Positions 7,941 through 16,000 of a stretch of 53,828 nt of DNA are shown here, piece by piece. Each line of letters starts with the position of its first letter. The first letter of the stretch is position 1. Position numbers and translations under genes: made by a program. This stretch comes from a bacterium (GTDB lineage: Bacteria; Desulfobacterota; JAPLJL01). The notes under the pieces were generated by a model. The model did no database searches. It saw only the letters and a program-made list of their open reading frames with translations, and had not been told where the DNA came from. The stretch covers positions 1-53,828 of the forward strand of contig JAQTNV010000023.1 of NCBI GenBank assembly GCA_028713675.1, in the 5' to 3' direction.

Positions 7941-8741
7941 ATGGCGAAAGCTAAAAAAGATGATAAAAAAGCAGGCATGAAGAAAGCCGAAAAAAAGAAG
8001 ATTAAAAAATCGGCCGTGGCCTCGAAAAAAAGCTCCGGGGCCCGGAAAGCGGCTCGACCAAAGGCGGCCATAAAAGCCAAGCCGAAAAGCCCGGCCCGCC
8101 CGGGTCTGAAATCGAAACCCAAACCCAAGCCGGTAAAGGCCAAAGCTTTCCCGGTCCGGGCCCAGGCAAAAAAGGCCAAAGCCAAAGCCGCTCCCGCCAA
8201 AAGCAGGCCGAAGCCGTCCCCGGTGAAGGCGGGAAAATTCGCCGCCCCCGAACTGGAACTGGGCTTCCGTCCCCCCGCTGGCATGCTGAAGATGGAAAAA
8301 AAGGGCAGGCAGAAAATTCCCCCGATGGATACGATTAAAAAGCGTTTTCTCAAAATGAAGGATGATCTGCTCCGGGAGGTCGCGACCCGGATTGAGAGCG
8401 AAACCGATCACCGTTACGAGATCGGGGACATTTACGACCTTGCCACCAGCGAGAGAGACCGGGAATTTTCTCTCCTGGTAGGTAACCGCACCCGCCAGCG
8501 TCTGCAGGAAATTGACGCCGCCCTGGATCGGATCAACGAAAAGAGCTATGGGGTTTGCGAGGATTGCGGCCAGAGGATTTCCTCGGGAAGGATCCTGGCC
8601 ATGCCGTTTACCCGCTTGTGCGTGAAATGCAAAGAGGAAGCCGAGAAAAAAGAGGAAGAAGAATCCATGCTGGAGCACCCGGAAGACGAGGAGCGGGTTT
8701 ACGAAGGGCTGGAAGAAGCGGATGATCTTGAAGATGAATAA
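7941..8741 (+). CDS. DksA/TraR-type zinc finger with histone-H1-like N-terminal tail
   Basis: A 266-residue protein in two parts. Residues 1-105 are an extremely basic, low-complexity tail of Lys, Ala and Pro with KPKPKP and AKKAKAK words, like histone H1 or bacterial AlgP tails. Residues 120-240 are a DksA/TraR domain: a long coiled-coil (MKDDLLREVATRI) and a C4 zinc finger with CEDC and CVKC 17 residues apart. The C-terminus is acidic (many Glu/Asp). Classic DksA binds the RNA polymerase secondary channel with ppGpp; the tail could add nonspecific DNA binding. Average DksA is about 150 residues, so the tail is the main addition. It has its own promoter candidate and a terminator, so it is monocistronic. 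Confidence 0.85.
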   Translation: MAKAKKDDKKAGMKKAEKKKIKKSAVASKKSSGARKAARPKAAIKAKPKSPARPGLKSKPKPKPVKAKAFPVRAQAKKAKAKAAPAKSRPKPSPVKAGKFAAPELELGFRPPAGMLKMEKKGRQKIPPMDTIKKRFLKMKDDLLREVATRIESETDHRYEIGDIYDLATSERDREFSLLVGNRTRQRLQEIDAALDRINEKSYGVCEDCGQRISSGRILAMPFTRLCVKCKEEAEKKEEEESMLEHPEDEERVYEGLEEADDLEDE

Positions 8742-8802
8742 ACCGGGAGCCGGCGGCAGGGTTTAGAAAAAACGCCGGGTGGCCAGGCAAGAAGAATATA
8801 AT

Positions 8803-8831
8803 AAAAAGCTGCCTTATCGGCAGCTTTTTTT
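8803..8831 (+). terminator. Rho-independent terminator
   Basis: Stem AAAAAGCTGCC (8803-8813), loop TTATC, and its complement running into seven T (8819-8831). It lies 62 bp after the DksA-like stop. Confidence 0.92.
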
Positions 8832-8875
8832 ATTTCTGATTTTTAATATCCCGAAAATTGAAAGATAATTGAAAA

Positions 8876-9931
8876 ATGAACCGGCGTGCTTTCGCGGTGG
8901 GATCGGCGGTCATTTTTATTTCCTTATTGTTGGGGGGAGTGGCTTTCCTGCAGAAGAAACGGCCGGTCCGGCTCTTTGAATCCCGTTTGCATCTAGGCAC
9001 GATGGTTGACCTGGACGCGGATTTTCCCGACCGGGAAACGGGCCGGAAGGCGATGGCGGCGGCCTGGGGTGAAATCGAGCGGTTGGAGCAGTCCCTTAGC
9101 GAGCGCCGGGCGGACAGCGAGATTGCCAGGATTAACCGGAATGCGGGAATTTCCCGGGTCCAGGTCGGTCCCTCAACGCTGGAGGTCATTCGGATGGCCC
9201 TGGAGTTCTCCCGCAGATCAGGGGGGGCTTTTGACCCGACCTGGGCGGCCCTGGCCTTTGATCCCCGGGGCTGGAGGATTGATCCGAATCAGCCCCGGGT
9301 GCCGAGCCCGGAAGATCTAAGGCTGATCCTGCCCCGGGTGGATTACCGGAAGGTGCGGATCAGCGAAAGCGAATCCTGGGTGTTTCTTCCGGAGCCGGGG
9401 ATGGTCCTGGGGCTGGGAGGAATTGCCAAGGGTTACATCGTCGATCGGGCGGTCCGGGAGCTTGAGTCCCGCGGGGCGATTGCGGGGATAGTAAACGGGG
9501 GGGGAGACCTCCGGGTTTTCGGAAAACCCCGGAGCGGGAAGGCCTGGCGGATCGGGGTGCGGGACCCGTTTCATCCCGACCGGATCCTGGCCCGGGTCCC
9601 GGTGACCCAGGGGGCGGTGGCGACCTCCGGCAATTACGAAAGGGCGATGGTGGTAAACGGGATCCGCTACCACCACATTTTCGATCCTCATACGGGATGG
9701 CCGGCCCGGGGCCTCGCGCAGGTTACCATTGCCGCTCCCGCAGCGGTGACCGCGGAAGCCGCGGCCCTCTCGGTTTTCGTGCTGGGAAAGGAAAAAGGCC
9801 GGGAATTTCTGAAAGGGTTTCCCGGGAACGAGGGGATCCTGATCGGCGAGGACGGCGAAAGATGGATGACTAGTGGATGGAAAAATCGGGTTGAATTTCC
9901 GGATGGGCAGGCTCGGGATATTGATCCTTGA
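8876..9931 (+). CDS. apbE: FAD:protein FMN transferase (ApbE)
   Basis: A 351-residue protein. ApbE uses FAD to attach FMN covalently to threonine in redox proteins such as NqrC/RnfG, in the periplasm. An N-terminal membrane anchor (residues 8-26) fits that location. Family motifs seen: RADSEIARINR, LGGIAKGYIVDRAV, IVNGGGDLRVFG, ATSGNYER and HHIFDPHTGWPA, the last carrying metal and flavin ligands. Length matches the family. No Nqr, Rnf or other flavinylated partner lies in the window. Its 3' end overlaps the convergent gene at 9870 by 62 bp; both frames look genuine there. Confidence 0.93.
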   Translation: MNRRAFAVGSAVIFISLLLGGVAFLQKKRPVRLFESRLHLGTMVDLDADFPDRETGRKAMAAAWGEIERLEQSLSERRADSEIARINRNAGISRVQVGPSTLEVIRMALEFSRRSGGAFDPTWAALAFDPRGWRIDPNQPRVPSPEDLRLILPRVDYRKVRISESESWVFLPEPGMVLGLGGIAKGYIVDRAVRELESRGAIAGIVNGGGDLRVFGKPRSGKAWRIGVRDPFHPDRILARVPVTQGAVATSGNYERAMVVNGIRYHHIFDPHTGWPARGLAQVTIAAPAAVTAEAAALSVFVLGKEKGREFLKGFPGNEGILIGEDGERWMTSGWKNRVEFPDGQARDIDP

Positions 9932-10397
9932 CGATTTCCGGAAGGAAAACCCGGTGTTGCCCGGACCGGCTGACCGCGAGCGGGACGATCCCCAGGGGTG
10001 ATTGAATTTGCATTCTGGCTTCGATCTGGGAGGAGATTTTCCCCAGGAGGAGAACCGTTCTGATCCCGGCCCCGATTTTCAGAAAATTGAGGCGGATCGG
10101 GATCTCAATCAGCGAGATCCCGCGCCGTGGAAGGCGGAAGGGAAGGTTGGAGCTGTAGATCGCTCCCTCCGCGAATTTGTGCCCGTTAAGATAAATAAAA
10201 TAATCCACCCCGCCGACGCGAAGGGGAAAAAGATTGGGATTTTCCACGGTCAGGTTCAGGGTCAGGAAGGCGCTTTTGGGGGAGATGGAATGGATGGTGA
10301 TTTCTTTCAGGTTTAAAAGAGGCCGCCTGAAGAGGCCGATTTGAAAGGGGAGCTTTAACAAAACGGTCAGGATATTTTTCCAGAACTTTTTCATCAT
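9870..10397 (-). CDS. LEA14-like (LEA2/WHy domain) protein
   Basis: A 175-residue protein. A hydrophobic N-terminal segment is followed by one LEA2 (WHy) beta-sandwich: LKEITIHSISPKSAFL, NLTVENPNLFPLRV (the hallmark NPN), GVDYFIYLNGHKFAEG and IEIPIRLNF. LEA2 proteins in bacteria are usually small lipoproteins or anchored periplasmic proteins of unknown job, often tied to desiccation or envelope stress. There is no lipobox cysteine here, so it is probably membrane-anchored. It converges with apbE (62-bp overlap) and is divergent from the transporter at 10514. Confidence 0.78.
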   Translation of the reverse strand: MMKKFWKNILTVLLKLPFQIGLFRRPLLNLKEITIHSISPKSAFLTLNLTVENPNLFPLRVGGVDYFIYLNGHKFAEGAIYSSNLPFRLPRRGISLIEIPIRLNFLKIGAGIRTVLLLGKISSQIEARMQIQSPLGIVPLAVSRSGQHRVFLPEIVKDQYPEPAHPEIQPDFSIH

Positions 10398-10442
10398 GAT
10401 TTTCCGTATAATCCAAATAAAAACTTATCTGGATATCGACAT

Positions 10443-10493
10443 AAGTTTAAACTTTAACATAAACTCGAAACCCGAAACCAGAAACTCGAAACC
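10443..10493 (+). repeat. 7-bp-period array in a divergent gap
   Basis: Units ACTCGAA, ACCCGAA, ACCAGAA and again ACTCGAA at exact 7-bp spacing from 10463 to 10490, preceded by AAGTTTA and AACTTTA in the same phase. It ends about 20 bp before the transporter start. The same word family appears in inverted orientation at 19134-19168 (AGTTTCG units). Confidence 0.75.
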
Positions 10494-10513
10494 ATTTTGA
10501 AATAATTAATAAT

Positions 10514-11374
10514 ATGCTCTGGCTTATATATTCCCTGATTTGCGCGCTTTCCCTGGCGATTCTGGATGCCCTCTGCAAGGATCTTCTGCAGAAGGAAAAC
10601 GCCCTTCTGGTTTCCCTGATCCGTTGGGGTTATGCCCTGCCGTTCCTTTTCCTTTTTTTTCTTTTCATCAAGATTCCCCCGCTGGACCGGACCTTCTGGC
10701 TGACGGTGGCCATCCTGGCTCCGCTCGAAATCACCGCCGTCATCCTTTACATGCGGGGAATCCAGATCTCACCGCTGTCTCTTTCGATCCCGTTCTTCGC
10801 CCTGACCCCGGTTTTCATGATCGGGGTTGCCTATGTTTTGCTAGGGGAAGTCCCGGACCGATCAGGGGTGGCCGGGATCCTGCTGGTCGCCGCGGGAGCG
10901 TACATTATCAGCCTGGACTCTCTTGAAAAGGGATGGCTGGAGCCGTTTCGGGCGATAGCGCGGGAGCGGGGAGTGGTCCTGATTATCGTGGTGGCGGTTA
11001 TCTACAGCGTTACCAGCGTGCTTGGGAAAATCGCGGTGCTCCACTCCAGCCCGGAATTTTTCGGGGTTTTCTATATCCCGCTTCTCACCCTGGTTTTGCT
11101 TCCGGTTTCCGCGGCCCGGGAAGGGCAGGGGGTCCTGAGATTATTTAATAATTTTCCGCGTTTTGTTCTGATCGGAATTTTCTCGGCGTTGATGATAATT
11201 ACCCATTTCCTGGCGGTCAGACTGGTGGATGTGGCCTACATGATCTCGGTGAAAAGGCTTTCCCTGATTTTCAGCGTGATCCTGGGACGGGTATTTTTCC
11301 ATGAGGAATATTTTACCCAGCGGCTGGCGGGAAGCCTGGTCATGCTGCTGGGGGTGGTGCTCATTATTTTATAA
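10514..11374 (+). CDS. DMT-superfamily (EamA) transporter
   Basis: A 286-residue inner-membrane protein with about ten hydrophobic segments in two five-helix halves, each an EamA repeat. Typical features are LLGEVPDRSGVAGILLVAAG at the end of half one and FFHEEYFTQRLAGSLVMLLG at the end of half two, where EamA proteins carry a conserved Glu before the last helix. Members export amino acids, purines or other small metabolites; the substrate cannot be told. There is no clear SD. Downstream lies a repeat and the terminator of the convergent gene. Confidence 0.88.
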   Translation: MLWLIYSLICALSLAILDALCKDLLQKENALLVSLIRWGYALPFLFLFFLFIKIPPLDRTFWLTVAILAPLEITAVILYMRGIQISPLSLSIPFFALTPVFMIGVAYVLLGEVPDRSGVAGILLVAAGAYIISLDSLEKGWLEPFRAIARERGVVLIIVVAVIYSVTSVLGKIAVLHSSPEFFGVFYIPLLTLVLLPVSAAREGQGVLRLFNNFPRFVLIGIFSALMIITHFLAVRLVDVAYMISVKRLSLIFSVILGRVFFHEEYFTQRLAGSLVMLLGVVLIIL

Positions 11375-11387
11375 AGCGAGATTAACG

Positions 11388-11445
11388 GCATAGAGCAAAG
11401 GGCATAGGGCAGGGGGAAAGAGGTAGGCGCAGGCTTTAGCCTGCG
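11388..11445 (+). repeat. 7-bp-period array plus CGCAGGCT hairpin
   Basis: Units GCATAGA (11388), GCAAAGG (11395), GCATAGG (11402) and GCAGGGG (11409) are 7 bp apart, followed by the perfect hairpin CGCAGGCT (11428-11435) and AGCCTGCG (11438-11445), then AGCAAAGAG. The same combination, in swapped order, occurs at 24192-24280. Confidence 0.75.
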
Positions 11446-11467
11446 AGAGCAAAGAGATGACACCTTG

Positions 11468-11496
11468 AAAAAAAGGGCGGGATTTCTCCCGCCCTT
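11468..11496 (-). terminator. Rho-independent terminator (minus strand)
   Basis: Read on the minus strand: AAGGGCGGGA, loop GAAA, complement, then a run of eight T. It lies 26 bp after the stop of the minus-strand lipoprotein at 11523. Confidence 0.92.
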
Positions 11497-11522
11497 AGAT
11501 TTCGGAAACCAGGAAAGATTAA

Positions 11523-12752
11523 TTAATTCAGTCTATTCCCGAGTTGTTCCAATCCGTCCTGGAGCTGGCTCCAGGTGTTCGTGAACCCATCGAAGAGTTG
11601 TCCCAGGATGGTATCCCCGGCGGGAGCCCCGGCGGATTCGAGGGGGATGGTGCCTTCGAAGGTCCCGCTGACATCTTCGCCCTCCACGGAAATTTTGGCC
11701 TCGGCTTTCTGGTCGCAGGCGGAATGGAAGGTCAGAAGCACATCGTAAGTGACCCCTTCTCCAGTCGTTCCTTTTACTCCCAGCGTTCCGGCCACGGGAT
11801 TTTTCGAGCAATCGGGGCCAATTTTCATGCCCTGGGCCGAGAGCTGGATGGATCCGCCGGACAGATCCAGGCTTCCCCATTCCGAATTGGTTCCGGAGAT
11901 ATCGATCGTGACAATACCGGAGTCGGGATCGCCTCCCGACATGTCGGAAACGATGACGTATTTGATGTCGACGCTTTCCGTGCCGGATTCATCGGCGGAG
12001 GTGATATCGGCTTCCATGGTCAGGTCGGCTTCAGTGGCCGTTCCCGCGGTCAGGCCTTTTTTAACCGTTCCATTGGTGGAATATGTCATCAGGGCGTAAC
12101 CGGTGTTTTCCTTGCCGTTTTCGGTGTAGCCGGAATCCCCGGTCTCAATCTTGATCTGGCCGGATTGTCCGTCGGTGGAGGAAGCGGCGGTGAACGTCAA
12201 CTCGCCGTCCTGGGACTTATCGCCCTCGATGAAGTCGGAAAAAGCGACCGTTAATTTGAATCCCTGGTCGGTTCCGCTGGGCAGGCTTGCCTGGTCGATG
12301 ACTTCCAGCTTGATCGAGCCTTCGCCTTCTTTCCAGACCAGGGCTTCCGTGCAGCCTTCAGCGTATCCAACCTGCAGTTCAAGAGACTCGCAGGATCCGT
12401 CCGCGTAAGCACCGAGCTTGGGATCACATCCGTCGGGGGAGATGTCGAGGGAAAACTGCCGGGGGCAGGTGAGACTGCTCTCCCAGCTGAGTTCCTTGGC
12501 CAGGGGCCGGACCAGCGGGCTTTGGGGAGCGAAGCCGATCGCCATTCCCCCCTGCATGAAAAGCATCGCCATGTCAGTCACCTGGGTGGCGATTCCGATC
12601 GCCTCGGCGCTGGCTTCCTGGGCGATCTGGGTCTGTTCCGCCGGCGGGGTGGAGAGGGCTTCTTTGCCTTTTCCGCAGGCAAAGACCAGGACTGCTCCCA
12701 CCAGGAGGCCTGCCGCGGCCGTGACCATCAGTTTTGTTTTAAGATTTTCCAT
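11523..12752 (-). CDS. Secreted lipoprotein, unknown function
   Basis: A 409-residue protein with a signal peptide and lipobox (LVFAC, Cys near 26). After a helical segment (about 35-70, with many Ala, Glu and Ile) the rest is acidic and rich in Gly, Ser, Thr and Asp, consistent with repeated beta-strands, for example IKLEVIDQASL and SGQIKIETGDSGY. There are four or more cysteines (around 94-135 and near 318-365) that could form disulfides. I do not recognise the family. A strong SD (AAGGAGGAAAAA) precedes the ATG. It diverges from the giant protein at 13062 and has its own promoter candidate (12873-12900) and terminator. Confidence 0.8.
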   Translation of the reverse strand: MENLKTKLMVTAAAGLLVGAVLVFACGKGKEALSTPPAEQTQIAQEASAEAIGIATQVTDMAMLFMQGGMAIGFAPQSPLVRPLAKELSWESSLTCPRQFSLDISPDGCDPKLGAYADGSCESLELQVGYAEGCTEALVWKEGEGSIKLEVIDQASLPSGTDQGFKLTVAFSDFIEGDKSQDGELTFTAASSTDGQSGQIKIETGDSGYTENGKENTGYALMTYSTNGTVKKGLTAGTATEADLTMEADITSADESGTESVDIKYVIVSDMSGGDPDSGIVTIDISGTNSEWGSLDLSGGSIQLSAQGMKIGPDCSKNPVAGTLGVKGTTGEGVTYDVLLTFHSACDQKAEAKISVEGEDVSGTFEGTIPLESAGAPAGDTILGQLFDGFTNTWSQLQDGLEQLGNRLN

Positions 12753-12872
12753 TTTTTCCTCCTTTTCCGGATGTTTTCCGGAAATAATTCCCCATTAAAA
12801 CTTTTAGGATATTTCCCTCATTTTATGATAAACAACCAATTATATTTTGAAGGTGATGGGTATCACGAGAGA

Positions 12873-12900
12873 ATTCTAGTTAATATTTTACACTGATCAA
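12873..12900 (-). promoter_or_regulatory. Sigma-70-like promoter for the minus-strand lipoprotein
   Basis: On the minus strand TTGATC, 16 bp, then TAGAAT. The same spacing and -10 box occur before the Mos operon at 41068-41095. Between it and the start codon, TTTTCCGGA is directly repeated (12763-12771 and 12774-12782 on the plus strand). Confidence 0.45.
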
Positions 12901-12949
12901 TAAAAAAGTTAAAGCAAAAAACTAAATTTTGAAATATTAGTAATTAATG

Positions 12950-12978
12950 TTGTTATGATTTTTTTTCTGTCATATAAT
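12950..12978 (+). promoter_or_regulatory. Sigma-70-like promoter for the giant repeat protein
   Basis: TTGTTA (12950-12955), 17 bp, and a perfect TATAAT (12973-12978), 84 bp before the start codon. Confidence 0.6.
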
Positions 12979-12983
12979 ATTTC

Positions 12984-12997
12984 CCTTATATATAAGG
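12984..12997. promoter_or_regulatory. 14-bp perfect palindrome at the expected transcription start
   Basis: CCTTATATATAAGG reads the same on both strands and begins 6 bp after the -10 box, where a repressor would block initiation. No regulator that would bind it can be named. Confidence 0.4.
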
Positions 12998-13061
12998 AAA
13001 AAAGGAAAATAGGGTGTAAAATCCCTTTGATTTTTCCAGAAAAACACAAGGAGGAAAAATA

Positions 13062-16000
13062 ATGGATAAGAAGATGAAATTATTCGCGGGCCTTTTAGGC
13101 GGCTTGGCGATTCTATTGATCGGAGCAGGGTGCGGACCCGCCGCTCCGGATACCAAAGCTCCTGCCACCCCAACGCTTAGCGCGGTGACAACGCCTACCA
13201 ATACCGCTACCCAAACCATCTCGGGAGGGAAAGAAGCGGGAACCTCGATCCTCCTGAATGGCGCGGAGATCGTGCCTTTGGATTCATCCACCAGCTGGAG
13301 TTACAGCCTCACCTTGGTGGAAGGAAATAACAACCTAATCATCGTCGCCCAGGACAAGGCCGGGAACCTGAGCAATGCCATCTCCCCGACGCCAATAATA
13401 ATTTATTCCTCCACCGTTGCCGATACCACGGCCCCGACTGCCCCCACGCTGAACGCGGTAACCAGCCCCACCAGGCAGGCCACCCAGGCTATTTCGGGGA
13501 CCAAGGAGGCCGAATCCTCGGTGTGGATCAACGGGATCCAGGCGGTGCCGGTTGATTCGAGCACCACCTGGTCACACACCATGGCCCTGACGGAAGGGGA
13601 CAATAACCTAACCCTTTCCTCCAAAGACAGGGCGGGGAACGAAAGCTCGGTCACCACCGGGCTGATCGTGCGGGATTCCACCCCGCCGGCCGCGCCGACC
13701 CTGAACACGGTTTCCAGCCCGACCAAGACCACCCCCCAGATAATCTCCGGGAGCAAGGCAGCCAACAGCTCCGTTTATTTGAACGGCACCGAAATTGTTG
13801 CCCTGGATTCGAGCACCACCTGGACGTACAGTCTTGCTCTTATCGCCGGAGACAACGCCATTTACCTGACCTCGCGGGATGCGCTGGGAAACGAGAGCCA
13901 GGCGGTCGCGGGCCTGATTGCCTATGACGCCACCGCTCCGTTCACGCCGGTAGTTAACGCGGTGACGACACCGACCAACCTTTCTTTCCAGTCCATTTCC
14001 GGTACGAAGGAGAAGAATTCCTCGATCCTGATCGATGGGAATGAGCAGGTCGCCCTGAACGGGAGCACCACCTGGGTCTGCAATGTGATCCTTTCCGAAG
14101 GGACGAATACCTTCGCCGTTACTTCCAAGGACGCGGCCGGCAACACTTCCGCGGCGGCCAGCGTTACGATTGTCCGGGATTCCACCGTTACGGCGGACGC
14201 GCCGGCGGCTCCGGTTTTGAACGCGGTGACGACGCCGACCAACCTGACCACGCAGAATATTTCCGGGACCAAGCCGGCCAACACCTCGATCCGGCTGAAC
14301 GGAAAGACGATCGTGCCCCTGGACGCCAGCACAACCTGGCTTTATAACAATTTGGCTTTAATTGAGGGAAATAATAATCTGATGTTTACGGCCCGGAACG
14401 CGGCCGGAGTCGACAGCGAAGTAACCACCGGCCTGATTGTGCGGGACACGGTCAAGCCCGCCTCGCCCAGCCTGAACGCGGTGGTAACCCCGACGAACAT
14501 CACCCCGCAGACGATCTCGGGTTTGAAGGAAGCCAACACCTCGGTGCGCCTGAACTCTAACGAAATCGTTGCCCTGAACGCGAATACTACCTGGACATAT
14601 AATATGGCTTTATCGTCGGGAAGCAACGCGATTTCCCTGACCTCAATGGACGCGGCGGGGAACGAAAGCGGCGCCGCGACGGGTTCGATCAGTTATGACA
14701 ATGTTGCCCCGGCGAATCCCACAGTGGACCCGCAGGTTAGCCCGACGAACGTGAACAGTCAGGTACTTACGGGGACGAAAGAGGCCAATTCGTCGATTGT
14801 GATCAACAGCGTAGAGCGGGTTACGGTGAATTCCAACACGGTTTGGAGCTGCACGGTTTCCCTGACCACAGGCGTGAATACTTTCACGATAACTTCAAAA
14901 GATGCGGCTGGGAACACATGCTCCGGTTCTGCCAGCGCGTCGATTACTTTGGATACCTCTGCCCCGGCGGCCCCGGGTCTCACTGCGGTGACGACGCCGA
15001 CCAATTCCCATACTCAGAACATTTCCGGGACCAGGGAGGCGAACAGCTCGGTACGGTTGAATGGAACGGAGATCGTCGCCATCGGAGCGGGCACCAACTG
15101 GGGTCCGGTGAGCCTCAACCTGGTTGAAGGCAACAATCCGCTTTCCCTTACTTCCCGGGATGCGGCGGGGAACGAGAGCACCGCCACGACCGGCCTGATC
15201 GTGCTGGATACAACCCCGCCGAGTGCGCCGGGTCTTGCCGCGGTGACGACGCCGACTAATTCTGCTACTCAAAACATTTCAGGGACCAGGGAGGCGAACA
15301 GCTCGGTACGGTTGAATGGAACGGAGATCGTTGCCATAGGAACGGGAGCTTGGGGCCCGGTGAGCATCGGCTTGGTTGAAGGGAACAATGTGCTTTCCTT
15401 GACTTCCCGGGACGCGCTGGGAAACGAGAGCCTGACGACCGTCGGCCTGATCGTCCGGGACATGACTCCGCCTGCAACTCCGGTGTTGTATCCGTCATCT
15501 ATTACCTCGCCGACGCAGGGGATTTGGATCACTCTTTCCGGGACCAAGGAGGCGAACAGCTCAATCTGGGCCAAGATTGGGAATGCCGGGATCGATACCG
15601 AAAGAATTGCGATAAATTCAAATACCACCTGGAACTGGCCGGTAATCCTTTCGCTGGAAGGGGATAATACTTTTTACATTACTTCCCGGGACGCGTTGGG
15701 GAATATCAGTAGTGAAAACAAGGTAATCATCACCCGCGACCGGACGGCGCCAAACTCTCCGAGCTTGACGTCCCCGGCGCTTCCGCTTTCCACCAAGGCG
15801 ACGCCACAAGCGATTTCCGGGACGAAGGACGCAAATAGCTCGGTCTGGCTGAACGGGGCTGAGATCGTTCCGGTCAACAGCGGGACGACCTGGAGTTATT
15901 CGATGTCTTTGGCGGAGGGCGGCAATTCGATTTTCCTGAAGAGCCGGGATGCATTGGGCAATGAGAGCGGGACGGTCAACCCGGGCACGATTACGTTGGA

